DNA of 64,000 nucleotides. Origin: Bacilli bacterium. Its GTDB lineage: Bacteria; Bacillota_I; Bacilli_A; RF39; UBA660. Where the stretch lies: positions 52,063-116,062 of the forward strand of contig JAGAHP010000040.1 of NCBI GenBank assembly GCA_017627015.1, given 5' to 3'. Both the position numbers and the translations under genes were made by a program. The notes under the pieces were generated by a model. The model made no database searches and had not been told where the DNA came from. It saw nothing but the letters and a program-made list of their open reading frames with translations. This document shows positions 47,065-55,760 of this stretch, piece after piece (positions within the stretch are counted from its first letter, which is position 1; each line of letters starts with the position of its first letter).

Positions 47065-48087
47065 TTAAAGTTCAACCTTAACTCCTTCTTTTGTTAACCA
47101 TTCTTCAAATGTTTTTTGAAATATTGGTAATTCTTTTCTTATAACATCATCATATACTAAGTTAGTATTTTTAATTGCTTCATATATATGTTTAAATGTA
47201 CATACTTTTGAATTTTCAAATTTTGCATATGTAAAACATTTAGAAAATAAAGCAAGTGATACATCTGGATATCTAGATCCATTTTCATATATTCTTTTAT
47301 ATTCAGATGTCATATTAACTATGAATTTACATACTTGTTCTAATACCCAATCTGTATATGGGAATGTAACCCCAGTAGATACTTCAATTTTTCTTTTTGT
47401 TCCCATTAGGATTTTAACAGTAGTTTCTTGATTTGGTTCTTCAATCTCAACTTTTTCAAAACGTCTTAAGAACGCTTTATCTTTTAATAAATATTCTTCA
47501 TATTCTTGAGTAGTAGTCGCACCAATTATTTTAATATCTCCACGGTCTAATCCTGGTTTTAACATATTAAGGAAATCAACACCGCCACCATATTTAGCAG
47601 ATGTAACTAAAGTATGAACCTCATCTATAAATAAAATAATATCTTTTTTACCCATAATTTCGTTTATTAATAGTTGTAATTTAGACTCTTCCATACCATC
47701 ATGTTCATAAGTACCTAGTAATGATGAAGTATTAATCTTATATACTTTACAATTCATTAAAGCATCAGGTACATCATGATTCTTAATTTTATAACTTAAT
47801 CCTTCAACAATAGCGGTTTTACCTATACCAGCTTTACCAGTTAGAACTACAGATTTTTCTGGACTTAGTAAAATTAAAATCATTTTTTTAATTTCTTCAT
47901 CTCTCGCTATAGCGGGATTAGTAACGTAATTTTTAGAAACTAATTCTTCTGAATAATTTTTTAAAATACTAATATCTGAAGTATATTCTTTTTTAGTTTC
48001 TTCTTCGGTAATTACATTAGATGTATTAATATTTTCATCATTTTTGTCTGAGAAAATATCCATAAAATTATTAGTCATATCATCCAT
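47065..48087 (-). CDS. Stand-alone ClpA/ClpB D1-type AAA+ ATPase
   Basis: 340 residues with one AAA+ module like the first ring of ClpA/ClpB. Walker A GKAGIGKT is at 84-91 and Walker B LFIDEVHTL at about 152-160. A pore-loop-like Tyr is at 127 (GTYEHDGMEE, matching the KYRGEFEER position), and the arginine-finger region is KDKAFLRRFE. There is no Clp N-domain, middle domain or second ring, and no ClpP-binding loop is seen. The first ~45 residues are acidic and probably flexible. It probably remodels or threads a protein; its partner is unknown. It is convergent with the surface locus. GAGGCGAT and an extended -10 precede the start. Confidence 0.8.
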   Translation of the reverse strand: MDDMTNNFMDIFSDKNDENINTSNVITEEETKKEYTSDISILKNYSEELVSKNYVTNPAIARDEEIKKMILILLSPEKSVVLTGKAGIGKTAIVEGLSYKIKNHDVPDALMNCKVYKINTSSLLGTYEHDGMEESKLQLLINEIMGKKDIILFIDEVHTLVTSAKYGGGVDFLNMLKPGLDRGDIKIIGATTTQEYEEYLLKDKAFLRRFEKVEIEEPNQETTVKILMGTKRKIEVSTGVTFPYTDWVLEQVCKFIVNMTSEYKRIYENGSRYPDVSLALFSKCFTYAKFENSKVCTFKHIYEAIKNTNLVYDDVIRKELPIFQKTFEEWLTKEGVKVEL

Positions 48088-48104
48088 ATTATCGCCTCAA
48101 TTAT

Positions 48105-48113
48105 ATTATAACA
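48105..48113 (-). promoter_or_regulatory. Extended -10 promoter of the AAA+ gene
   Basis: The reverse strand reads TGTTATAAT here, ending 17 bp before the start codon at 48087. Confidence 0.55.
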
Positions 48114-48175
48114 AATTATGAAATATAAAAAAAGTAAATAATTAATAAAAAAAATAAAAAAATTTTAAATTTTTA

Positions 48176-48205
48176 ATGACATATTTCTACAAAATGTGGT
48201 ACTAT
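48176..48205 (+). promoter_or_regulatory. Promoter of the 48258 gene
   Basis: ATGACA (48176-48181; 5 of 6 to TTGACA), an 18-bp spacer and TACTAT (48200-48205) with TGG extension. The gene starts about 50 bp downstream. Confidence 0.5.
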
Positions 48206-48257
48206 TAATCTATAAGAAAAAAATAGATATGAAAGTTGATTATAAGAGGTGGATAAA

Positions 48258-48953
48258 ATGTACTTAAACGTAGTAAATTATTTAAACAATATGGATAAAA
48301 ATAGTAGGTTTTTGCTAATTATAATTGGTATCATATCTTTTTTGTTAATATTAATTTACATTATTAATTTCTTTACAGGTAGAGAAGTTAAGAAAATGGA
48401 AAAAATTAGAAGAGCAAACAAGAAAAAATTATTAAAAGAAATAAATAAAAAAGCTAAAGAAATAGAAGCTACTCCTAAAACAATAGAACCTAAAAAGTCT
48501 TCACCTGCTGTTGAAGAAATCTCGATTAAAAAAGAAGAACCAGAAGTATCTGAAGTTATTGAAGTAATGGATGAACCAGAGGAAGAAATAATAGAAGTTT
48601 TACAAGAAGATAATGGAAATGATATCGATAGAATATTAAATGATATTAAAAAAGCTTCTAAAGAAGATTCAATTAACTTAAATGAATTTGAACAAGAACA
48701 AGAAGAAACTGCAATCATAAGTTACGATGAATTATGTAAAAGAGCAGGGGTAAAGAAAAAAGTATATAAAGCAGTTACTGAAGAAACAATGGATGTAAGT
48801 AAGATTGTTCCTGAAATAAAAGAAACTAAAAAATATAAACCATCTAGATATGTTTCTCCAATATATGGAGTAGAAAAAGAACAAACTGAAGAGGATATGG
48901 ATAAAACTTTTTTACAAAGTTTAAAAGAATTTAGAAATACACTTGATATGTAA
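48258..48953 (+). CDS. Single-pass membrane protein with long acidic cytoplasmic tail
   Basis: 231 residues. One membrane helix (about 17-37) is followed by a basic stretch (KKMEKIRRANKKKLLKEINK) and a Glu/Pro-rich disordered region. A short folded-looking part (SYDELCKRAGVKKKVYKAV) and ETKKYKPSRYVSPIYGVE come near the end. The Ile-rich N-terminus followed by a positive patch puts the tail in the cytoplasm. I do not recognise the family. The layout resembles division or envelope scaffold proteins, but that is only resemblance. The start is taken at ATG 48258, 3 nt after AAGAGGTGGAT-like ribosome-site bases; a GTG at 48249 is also in frame. Confidence 0.65.
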   Translation: MYLNVVNYLNNMDKNSRFLLIIIGIISFLLILIYIINFFTGREVKKMEKIRRANKKKLLKEINKKAKEIEATPKTIEPKKSSPAVEEISIKKEEPEVSEVIEVMDEPEEEIIEVLQEDNGNDIDRILNDIKKASKEDSINLNEFEQEQEETAIISYDELCKRAGVKKKVYKAVTEETMDVSKIVPEIKETKKYKPSRYVSPIYGVEKEQTEEDMDKTFLQSLKEFRNTLDM

Positions 48954-48976
48954 AGAACTTGTATAAGTTCTTTTTT
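48952..48976 (+). terminator. Intrinsic terminator
   Basis: 9-bp stem (48952-48960 with 48965-48973), loop GTAT, then T residues. It overlaps the stop codon of the preceding gene. Confidence 0.85.
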
Positions 48977-49040
48977 GTTATTTAAATATAATATATTTTT
49001 TGATAAAATATATATAGAAATAAAAGGAAGAAGGGAAAGT

Positions 49041-49241
49041 ATGTTAGATTTAATTAATAATTCAAATATAACAATTTTTGTCGTTGGTATTATTTTAGCC
49101 GTTGCTCTAGGTGGATGGTTATGTTATACAAAAATTAATTGTAAACCTGCTCCTAAGAAAACTGCAACTAAAAAAACTACTGCAACAAAAACTACAACTA
49201 AAAAGAAACCAGCAACAAAAAAGAAGTCTACTAAAAAATAG
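49041..49241 (+). CDS. Small membrane protein with Lys/Thr-rich tail
   Basis: 66 residues. A hydrophobic helix (about 10-30, TIFVVGIILAVALGGWLC) is followed by a tail of about 30 residues made almost only of Lys, Thr, Ala and Pro in TKKTT-like repeats. The tail is strongly basic and probably binds nucleic acid or acidic lipids on the cytoplasmic side (inference). The start is ATG 49041 behind GAAGGGAAAG. An upstream in-frame ATG at 48975 lies in the previous terminator. Its stop codon is inside the next terminator. No family is recognised. Confidence 0.6.
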   Translation: MLDLINNSNITIFVVGIILAVALGGWLCYTKINCKPAPKKTATKKTTATKTTTKKKPATKKKSTKK

Positions 49242-49251
49242 ACTTTTTTTC
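49224..49251 (+). terminator. Intrinsic terminator overlapping a stop codon
   Basis: Stem AAGTCTA/TAGACTT (49224-49230 with 49239-49245), then T residues. The TAG stop (49239-49241) is in the descending arm. Confidence 0.8.
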
Positions 49252-49266
49252 TTTTGAATTATAGTT

Positions 49267-49272
49267 TATAAT
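49267..49272 (+). promoter_or_regulatory. -10 box of mtaB
   Basis: TATAAT, 17 bp before the mtaB start, with GGTGAT in between. No -35 is seen. Confidence 0.45.
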
Positions 49273-49289
49273 ACTTATTGGTGATTTTT

Positions 49290-50582
49290 ATGAAAGCAGC
49301 ATTTTATACTTTGGGATGTAAAGTAAATACGTATGAAACTGAAGTTAACATAGAACTATTTAAAGAAAAGGGATATGAAATAGTACCTTTTACTGATAAA
49401 GCAGATGTATATATAATAAATACTTGTTCTGTTACTAATCAGAGCGATGTTAAAAGCCGTAAAATGATAAGAGAGGCTGTTAAAAGAGGAGAAGACGCTA
49501 TCGTAGTAGTAATGGGTTGTTATAGTCAAATAAAATATTTAGAGGCCGCAGCTATTCCAGGTGTTTCTATTGTAATAGGAACAAATAATAAAACAAATAT
49601 ATTAGATTTGGTAGAGAAATACAAAAAGAATAAAAAACAAATAGTTAAGATATTTGATTTGAAAGATATTAAATTTGAAAATATGAGTTTAGATAAATAT
49701 GAAAACCATACACGAGCTTTTGTTAAAATTCAAGATGGTTGTAATAACTATTGTGCGTTTTGTATTATTCCTTATTCAAGAGGTAATGTTAGAAGTAAAG
49801 AAAAAAATCTTGTTATAAAAGAAATAAGTACACTTGCTGAAAATAGATATAAAGAGGTTGTACTTACTGGTATTCACACAGGTCATTATGGTATGGATTT
49901 AAAAGAATATGATTTTTCGGATTTGCTTAGAGAAATCGAAAAGATTGATAAACTAAAAAGAATTAGAATTTCTTCAATAGAATGTGTAGAATTAAATGAT
50001 AAATTTATGGAAACATTAAAAAACAGTACTAAGATAGTAAATCATATTCATATACCACTTCAAAGTGGATCAGATACTATATTAAAATCCATGAATAGAA
50101 GATATGATATGAAAAAATTCATCGAAATAATTGATGAAATAAAAAAAATAAGACCTAATATCGCGATAACAACTGATGTTATAGTAGGCTTTCCTGGTGA
50201 AACAGATGAGTTATTTAACGAAACTGTTGAATCAATTAAAAGAATTGGTTTTACTGAATTACATGTATTTCCTTATTCTAAACGAGAAGGAACACCTGCG
50301 GCTAAGATGAGTAATCAAGTTGATGGAAATATTAAAAAGGAAAGAGTTAAAAAACTAATATTTCTTAGTGAAGAATTAAAAAACAAGTATTATAGATCGT
50401 TAGAAGGTCTAGAAGAAGATTTACTAGTTGAAAGATATATAGATGGTTATTTGGTAGGTCATTTAAGTAATTATGGTTTATGCAAAGTTAAATCTGATAA
50501 AAAAATAGTAAATGAAATATTAAAAGTTAAATTATTAAAGTACGAAAATGATTGTTTTATAGGTGAAATTGTTAAAAAATAG
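49290..50582 (+). CDS. mtaB: tRNA t6A37 methylthiotransferase MtaB
   Basis: MtaB is a radical-SAM enzyme that adds a methylthio group to t6A at position 37 of ANN-reading tRNAs. The N-terminal UPF0004 domain begins AAFYTLGCKVNTYETE, the hallmark separating MtaB from MiaB and RimO, with cluster Cys residues in GCKVN, NTCSVTN and MGCYSQ. The radical-SAM cluster is CNNYCAFC, followed by IPYSRGNVRSK. A TRAM domain forms the C-terminus. It has 430 residues, as usual. The start ATG 49290 follows GGTGAT; a TTG at 49278 in the same frame lies before the ribosome site. Confidence 0.95.
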   Translation: MKAAFYTLGCKVNTYETEVNIELFKEKGYEIVPFTDKADVYIINTCSVTNQSDVKSRKMIREAVKRGEDAIVVVMGCYSQIKYLEAAAIPGVSIVIGTNNKTNILDLVEKYKKNKKQIVKIFDLKDIKFENMSLDKYENHTRAFVKIQDGCNNYCAFCIIPYSRGNVRSKEKNLVIKEISTLAENRYKEVVLTGIHTGHYGMDLKEYDFSDLLREIEKIDKLKRIRISSIECVELNDKFMETLKNSTKIVNHIHIPLQSGSDTILKSMNRRYDMKKFIEIIDEIKKIRPNIAITTDVIVGFPGETDELFNETVESIKRIGFTELHVFPYSKREGTPAAKMSNQVDGNIKKERVKKLIFLSEELKNKYYRSLEGLEEDLLVERYIDGYLVGHLSNYGLCKVKSDKKIVNEILKVKLLKYENDCFIGEIVKK

Positions 50583-50592
50583 TAATATTTGC

Positions 50593-50621
50593 TTGAAAAT
50601 GAATGCTTAAAGTGATATAAT
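50593..50621 (+). promoter_or_regulatory. Promoter of rpsU
   Basis: TTGAAA (50593-50598), a 17-bp spacer and extended -10 TGATATAAT (50613-50621). This is the best-formed promoter outside hrcA, suiting a ribosomal-protein gene. Confidence 0.8.
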
Positions 50622-50652
50622 TTTTTTAGCAACCGAAGGGAGGGGACAAAAT

Positions 50653-50847
50653 TTGACAAAAGTTGTAGTTAGAAATGGTAACATTGATGGCGCACTAAAA
50701 AAGTTTAAACAAAAAGTTGCCAAAAGTGGACTTCCTTCAGAATGTAAAAAAAGAGAACACTATTCTAAACCAGGAATACAAAGAAGAGAAGCTAAAAAAG
50801 CTGGTATTAAAAATAGTAGAAAAAGACAAAGTAGAGAAAGAGATTAA
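50653..50847 (+). CDS. rpsU: 30S ribosomal protein S21
   Basis: S21 sits near the mRNA channel of the small subunit and aids initiation. The 64 residues begin TKVVVRNGNIDGALKKFKQK and continue with KREHYSKPGIQRR, both standard, and the tail is highly basic. The start is TTG at 50653 behind a strong GGGAGGGGA site. A strong ribosome site with a weak start codon may allow translational control (inference). It is followed by a terminator. In Bacillus rpsU is joined to yqeY; here rfbB lies between. Confidence 0.95.
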   Translation: MTKVVVRNGNIDGALKKFKQKVAKSGLPSECKKREHYSKPGIQRREAKKAGIKNSRKRQSRERD

Positions 50848-50876
50848 TAAAGTAGGCAACTACTTTATTTTTTTTA
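50846..50876 (+). terminator. Terminator of rpsU
   Basis: A 10-bp stem (50846-50855 with 50860-50869), loop GCAA, then T residues. Confidence 0.88.
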
Positions 50877-50883
50877 TTTAAAA

Positions 50884-50892
50884 TGATAAAAT
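50884..50892 (+). promoter_or_regulatory. Extended -10 promoter of rfbB-yqeY
   Basis: TGATAAAAT at 50884-50892, 22 bp before the rfbB start. Confidence 0.5.
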
Positions 50893-50914
50893 TATATATG
50901 AAAGTAGGTGTAAT

Positions 50915-51925
50915 ATGAAATTTTTAGTAACAGGTGGCGCAGGATTTATCGCAAGTAATTATTTACATTACGTAACTGAAAAATATCCTGAAGATTATTT
51001 TGTATGTTTGGATTCTTTAACATACGCAGGTAACTATAATAATATAAAAGATTTAGAAGAAAAAGATAACTATAAATTTGTTTATGGTGATATAACAGAT
51101 AGAGATTTTGTTTATAATTTGTTCTCTAAAGAAAAGTTTGATTGCATTATAAATTTCGCTGCTGAATCTCATGTAGATAATTCTATCAAAGATCCAGAAA
51201 TATTTTTAAGAACTAATATAATTGGTACTGAAGTATTAATGGATGCTTGTTTAAAATATGGTGTAAAAAGATATCACCAAGTATCTACAGATGAAGTATA
51301 TGGAGATTTACCATTAGATAGACCAGATTTATTGTTTAGAGAGGATACTCCGATACATACATCTAGTCCATATTCTACAAGTAAGGCAAGTGCGGATTTA
51401 CTAGTAATGGCATATTATAGAACATATGGTTTACCAGTAACAATTTCTCGTTGTTCAAATAACTATGGACCATATCAATTTCCAGAAAAATTAATACCTA
51501 AAACTATATCAAGAGCTTTAAATAACGAAAAGATTCCTGTATATGGTAAGGGAGAAAATGTTAGAGACTGGATACATGTTATCGATCATAATATTGGTGT
51601 AGACTTAATAGTTAGAAATGGTAAAATAGGTGAAGTATATAATTTAGGAGGTCACTCTGAAAGACAAAATATAGAAATAGTTAAAATAATACTTAAACAA
51701 ATGGGTAAATCAGATGATTTAATTGAATTTGTTGAGGATAGAAAAGGACATGATTTAAGATATGCAATTGATTCATCTAAAGTTGAAAAAGAATTAGGTT
51801 GGGATAGAACTTATACATTTGAAGAAGGTATAAAAGAAACTATAGATTGGTATCTTAATAATGAAGAATGGATTAAGAATATAGAATCAGGAGAATATAA
51901 AAATGCATATAGAGGTGATAAATAA
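50915..51925 (+). CDS. rfbB: dTDP-glucose 4,6-dehydratase
   Basis: This NAD-dependent enzyme makes dTDP-4-keto-6-deoxyglucose, an intermediate to rhamnose and other deoxysugars. The Rossmann motif TGGAGFIASN is at 6-15. AAESHVDNSI, VSTDEVYGDLPL (catalytic Asp-Glu pair) and the YSTSK catalytic Tyr/Lys follow. SNNYGPYQFPEKLIP completes the signature. It has 336 residues, as usual. No other dTDP-sugar genes (rfbA, rfbC, rfbD) are in the window. It sits between rpsU and yqeY, a position not occupied by it in Bacillus, and overlaps yqeY by 1 bp. Confidence 0.94.
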   Translation: MKFLVTGGAGFIASNYLHYVTEKYPEDYFVCLDSLTYAGNYNNIKDLEEKDNYKFVYGDITDRDFVYNLFSKEKFDCIINFAAESHVDNSIKDPEIFLRTNIIGTEVLMDACLKYGVKRYHQVSTDEVYGDLPLDRPDLLFREDTPIHTSSPYSTSKASADLLVMAYYRTYGLPVTISRCSNNYGPYQFPEKLIPKTISRALNNEKIPVYGKGENVRDWIHVIDHNIGVDLIVRNGKIGEVYNLGGHSERQNIEIVKIILKQMGKSDDLIEFVEDRKGHDLRYAIDSSKVEKELGWDRTYTFEEGIKETIDWYLNNEEWIKNIESGEYKNAYRGDK

Positions 51926-52362
51926 TGTTTGATAAAATACAAAGTGATTATATAGCTGCTTTTAAAGCAAAAGAAACAGTAAAGAAAGATGTTCTTGGTT
52001 TATTAAAAGGTGCAATTTTAAATGCTAAAATAGAGAAAAAAGAAGATCTTACAGATGACGAAATAATTAATATAGTTGAAAAACAAATCAAATTAAGAAA
52101 AGATTCTAAAGAAGAATATATGAAAGCTAATAAAATGGATGTAGTTGAAACATTAGATGAAGAAATATCTGTTTTAATGGAATATATGCCAGAACAATTA
52201 TCAGAGGAAGAAGTAAATAAAATAATAGACGAAGCATTTGATACAGTTAAACCATCTTCTCCAAGAGATATGGGTTTAATTATGAAAGAAGTTACTCCTA
52301 AATTAAAAGGAAAAGCTGATATGAAAGAAGTAAGTAATATAATTAAAAGTAAATTAGCTTAA
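51925..52362 (+). CDS. yqeY: YqeY / GatB-like domain protein
   Basis: A 145-residue helical protein. It resembles the tRNA-binding tail domain of GatB, with ETVKKDVLGLLKGAILNAKIE near the start and LMEYMPEQLSEEEV in the middle. The C-terminal GLIMKEVTPKLKGKADMKEV is typical. The precise role is unknown; a tRNA-related role is assumed for the family. It starts in the rfbB stop (TAATG). In Bacillus it follows rpsU. Confidence 0.9.
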   Translation: MFDKIQSDYIAAFKAKETVKKDVLGLLKGAILNAKIEKKEDLTDDEIINIVEKQIKLRKDSKEEYMKANKMDVVETLDEEISVLMEYMPEQLSEEEVNKIIDEAFDTVKPSSPRDMGLIMKEVTPKLKGKADMKEVSNIIKSKLA

Positions 52363-52388
52363 AAGAAGTTTTAAAACTTCTTTTTTTT
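52361..52388 (+). terminator. Terminator of rfbB-yqeY
   Basis: A hairpin of 8-10 bp (52361-52370 with 52375-52384) and a T run of eight. Confidence 0.88.
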
Positions 52389-52411
52389 CATATTATTAAT
52401 TAGGTGATAAT

Positions 52412-52651
52412 ATGAAAATCTTTAATGATGTTAAAAATTATATTGGTGAAAACAATTTTAGAATTATTATTTATAAGGATAAGATAGATATAATTAACTA
52501 TAAAAAAATAGAGGAAATAAACGATAATAAGGTTGTTATAAAAAATGATAAAAAAATAATTATATTAGGTAAAAATCTAAAATTATATAGATTATTAAAT
52601 AATGAAGTTTTAATAATAGGAACTATAAAGAATATAGATTTTAATGAATAA
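52412..52651 (+). CDS. yqfC: YabP/YqfC-family sporulation protein
   Basis: 79 residues. The pattern is INYKKIEEINDNKVVI followed by IIILGKNLKLYRLLNNEVLIIGTI, as in YabP/YqfC proteins, which are made in the mother cell during sporulation. It overlaps yqfD by 8 bp, the invariant neighbour in spore formers. AGGTGATAAT precedes the ATG. Assignment rests on pattern plus synteny. Confidence 0.8.
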   Translation: MKIFNDVKNYIGENNFRIIIYKDKIDIINYKKIEEINDNKVVIKNDKKIIILGKNLKLYRLLNNEVLIIGTIKNIDFNE

Positions 52652-53807
52652 TTATTTATATTTAGAAATATCAGGAAATAATATAAATAGATTCTTACTT
52701 AATTGTAACAATAATAATATTAATTTATTAATCATTAATTATATTTCATATAAAAAAGTAATAGTAAAAATCAATAAAAAAGATTTAAATAAAATAAAAA
52801 AGATAAATAAAAGATATATTATTAATATTAAGAATGAAACAGGTATTGATAGGTATAAGAAAATAATATACAAATATAGATTATTTATTTGTTGCTTTAC
52901 TATTGGTTTACTATTACTAATAGGTTTATCTAATATTATTTTTGATGTTAAAGTAATAGGTGAAAACAACATTTTAAATTCAAATATAAAAAAAGAATTA
53001 GAAAATTATAATATACAAAAATATAAATTAAAAAAAAATTATAATGAAATAAGTATAATAAAAAATAAAATTAAAAAGAAGTTTAAAGATAATATCGAAT
53101 GGATAGAAATTAAAGAAAATGGTGTTTATTATGAAGTATATATAGTAGAGCGAAAGGTAAAGAAGACAATTAATAATAATAAAGTGTTTTCAATTGTATC
53201 TAGAAAGAACGCTATAGTAAAAGATATTTATACTTATAATGGTATTTCATTAGTTGATGTTGATAGTTATGTTAATAAAGGAGATATCTTAATATCATCA
53301 GATATAATGTTAAATGATGAACTAAAGGATAAAAAATCTGCAGAAGGAAAAGTATATGGTGAATGCTGGTATAAAGTAAGAGTAGAGTATCCTTTAAAGT
53401 ATAAAGAAAAAACATATACAAACAAAACGAAAAATACTTTTTATTTAAAAATAGGTAAAAAATATTTTGATTTATTTAAATATAAAAATTATGATAGAAA
53501 AAAACTTATATTTTATAAAGATAAAATGAATGGTTTTGAAATAGGTATAGAAAAAATAAGACAAATAAAACATATAAATAAAGTGTATAATAATAATGAG
53601 GCTTTAGATGAAGCAGTTAAAGAAGCAAAAAAACAAATGTTAGAAAGAATTAAAAGCAAAGAGAAAATTATAAATCAAAAAACTTTGAAATTTTATAGTA
53701 ATGGTAGTAAAATAATAGTAGATATATTTTTTTCAGTATATGAAGAAATAGGAGAAAAAAGAATTATAGAAATGGGTGAGGTAGATGATCGAGAAAACAT
53801 TAACTAA
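52644..53807 (+). CDS. yqfD: Sporulation protein YqfD
   Basis: 387 residues. A cytoplasmic N-terminal domain (about 1-75) leads to a membrane segment (about 78-98) and a long extracytoplasmic part with VKVIGENNI and WIEIKENGVYYEVYIVERK. YqfD is required late in sporulation in Bacillus; its mechanism is unclear. Length and membrane plan match the family (about 398). The protein is extremely Asn/Lys/Ile-rich, in line with base composition. Its end overlaps the vanZ-like gene by 23 bp. Confidence 0.85.
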   Translation: MNNYLYLEISGNNINRFLLNCNNNNINLLIINYISYKKVIVKINKKDLNKIKKINKRYIINIKNETGIDRYKKIIYKYRLFICCFTIGLLLLIGLSNIIFDVKVIGENNILNSNIKKELENYNIQKYKLKKNYNEISIIKNKIKKKFKDNIEWIEIKENGVYYEVYIVERKVKKTINNNKVFSIVSRKNAIVKDIYTYNGISLVDVDSYVNKGDILISSDIMLNDELKDKKSAEGKVYGECWYKVRVEYPLKYKEKTYTNKTKNTFYLKIGKKYFDLFKYKNYDRKKLIFYKDKMNGFEIGIEKIRQIKHINKVYNNNEALDEAVKEAKKQMLERIKSKEKIINQKTLKFYSNGSKIIVDIFFSVYEEIGEKRIIEMGEVDDRENIN

Positions 53808-54402
53808 TGCGTTGAGTGATAATTATCCAATGATTATAATATTTACAGTGGTTATTATATCAATGAGAATAGTATATTTAATTGCGCATAAAGAAAAATT
53901 TGTATTTTATAAAGAAGTATCTTTATTAGCGTTTCTTTTGTATGCATTATTATTATTCTATGTAGTAACTTTCCAAGATGTTAATTATGGCACAAACAAT
54001 TTTATTCCATTTAAAGAAATTTTTAGATATGAATTCGGATCAAAAGTATTCATGCATAATATAATTGGAAATATAATATTATTTATTCCGTTTGGTTACT
54101 TTGTATCGCACATAATGAAAACGAGAAATCCATTTCCTATGATTATAATATCTATTATTACATCATGTACAATTGAGTTTACTCAGTTAAAAATAGGTAG
54201 AACATTTGATGTTGATGATATAATACTTAACATGATTGGATGCGTATGTGGTTACTTAATTTATCTATTTATAGATACATTAGAAAAGAAGTTACCTGCT
54301 TTTTTCTCAACAAATTTATTTAAAAATATATTTATAATAGTAGCTGTTGCGTTAATAGTGTTACTATATTCTAGATATACATTTTGGGGGATTGTTAGAT
54401 GA
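53785..54402 (+). CDS. VanZ-like membrane protein
   Basis: 205 residues with about five membrane helices. The signature NFIPFKEIFRYEFG, then NIIGNIILFIPFGYF, then IEFTQLKIGRTFDVDDIILNMIG is that of VanZ-like proteins. VanZ itself lowers teicoplanin sensitivity; most relatives have no known role. The start ATG 53785 has GGGTGAGG upstream and overlaps yqfD. It occupies the place where Bacillus has phoH and yqfF, which are missing here. It overlaps ybeY by 4 bp. Confidence 0.87.
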   Translation: MIEKTLTNALSDNYPMIIIFTVVIISMRIVYLIAHKEKFVFYKEVSLLAFLLYALLLFYVVTFQDVNYGTNNFIPFKEIFRYEFGSKVFMHNIIGNIILFIPFGYFVSHIMKTRNPFPMIIISIITSCTIEFTQLKIGRTFDVDDIILNMIGCVCGYLIYLFIDTLEKKLPAFFSTNLFKNIFIIVAVALIVLLYSRYTFWGIVR

Positions 54403-54836
54403 TAGAAATAAATAATTTAACTAATGAAAAAATAGATGAAATAAATGAATTAGATGCATATACTAAATATTTATTAGATTATATGAAAATAGATGCATCT
54501 TTTTCTGTTATTATAGTTGACAATGAAAAAATTCATGAAATTAATAAGCAATATAGAGGTATTGATAGACCTACTGATGTTATTTCGTTTGCTTTAGAAG
54601 AAGATGAAAACTATGAAGTAAAAGAAAGATTACTTGGAGATATTTATATTTCTATAGATAAAGTTTATGAACAAGCAAAAGAATATAATCATTCTGTAAA
54701 AAGAGAACTATTCTTTTTAGTAACTCATGGTTTTTTACATTTACTAGGTTATGATCATATGGAAAAAGATGAGGAAGAAGAAATGTTTTCTCTTCAAGAA
54801 AAGATATTAGATAGTTATGGAGTGAAAAGAGTATGA
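54399..54836 (+). CDS. ybeY: Endoribonuclease YbeY
   Basis: A 145-residue metalloenzyme for 16S rRNA 3' end maturation and ribosome quality control. The zinc site is H-G-x-L-H-L-x-G-Y-D-H, seen as HGFLHLLGYDH near residue 110. RPTDVISFALEE is the second signature. It overlaps both neighbours by 4 bp (ATGA), so vanZ, ybeY and era are translationally coupled. Pairing with era is conserved in most bacteria. Confidence 0.96.
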   Translation: MIEINNLTNEKIDEINELDAYTKYLLDYMKIDASFSVIIVDNEKIHEINKQYRGIDRPTDVISFALEEDENYEVKERLLGDIYISIDKVYEQAKEYNHSVKRELFFLVTHGFLHLLGYDHMEKDEEEEMFSLQEKILDSYGVKRV

Positions 54837-55723
54837 AGGTAGGAGTAGTATCAATAGTAGGTAGACCTAATGCAGGAAAATCTACTTTATTAAATTCAAT
54901 TTTAAATACTAAGGTAGCAATAACATCTAATAAACCTCAAACAACAAGAAATAATATTCAAGGTATTTATAACGATAATGATTCACAAATTATATTTGTA
55001 GATACTCCTGGTATTCATAAACCAGTTAATAAACTTGGAAAGTTTTTAAATAGAGAATCTTATTCATCCATAGAGGGAGTAGATTTAATTTTATTTATGT
55101 TAGATGCTTCTGCTCACTTTGGCAAAGGTGATGAATTTATATTAGAGAAAATAAAAGAAGAAAATATTGATACATTTTTAATCATTAATAAAGTAGATAA
55201 AGTTAAAAAAGATGAATTATATAATATGATTATGGAATATAAAGATAAATATGATTTCAAAGAAATAATTCCAATAAGTGCATTAAAAGAAAATAATATA
55301 GATGAATTGTTAAAAACTATTAAAAACTATTTACCTGAAGGTGAAAAAGTATATCCAGAAGATTATTATACTGATAAAAGTACTAGGTTTTTAGTATCAG
55401 AATTAATTAGAGAAAAAGTTCTTAGAAAAACAAGAGAAGAGGTTCCTCATGCGGTAACAGTAGTTATTGAAAACTATGAAGAAAAGAAAGAAGCTGTTGT
55501 TATTAACGCATGTATTATTGTTGAACGTGATGGTATTAAGAAGATACTTGTTGGTCATAATGGAGAAATGATTAAAGAAATAGGAATAGATGCTAGAAAA
55601 GAAATAGAAGAATTAGTAGGTAAAAGTGTATATTTAGATTTATTTGTTAAAACTGTTAATAATTGGAGAGATAGAGATAAATATTTAGTAGAATTTGGAT
55701 TTGATGAAAATAATTTTGAATAA
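54833..55723 (+). CDS. era: GTPase Era
   Basis: Era is an essential GTPase that binds the 3' end of 16S rRNA during 30S assembly. G1 is GRPNAGKST (10-18), G3 DTPGIH, G4 NKVD, and G5 SALKE. The C-terminal KH domain includes a VGHNGEMIKEIG loop (GxxG type). It has 296 residues, as usual. It starts within the ybeY stop. Confidence 0.97.
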   Translation: MKVGVVSIVGRPNAGKSTLLNSILNTKVAITSNKPQTTRNNIQGIYNDNDSQIIFVDTPGIHKPVNKLGKFLNRESYSSIEGVDLILFMLDASAHFGKGDEFILEKIKEENIDTFLIINKVDKVKKDELYNMIMEYKDKYDFKEIIPISALKENNIDELLKTIKNYLPEGEKVYPEDYYTDKSTRFLVSELIREKVLRKTREEVPHAVTVVIENYEEKKEAVVINACIIVERDGIKKILVGHNGEMIKEIGIDARKEIEELVGKSVYLDLFVKTVNNWRDRDKYLVEFGFDENNFE

Positions 55724-55760
55724 ATAATAAAAAATCACCCAATATATTAATGGTGATAAT

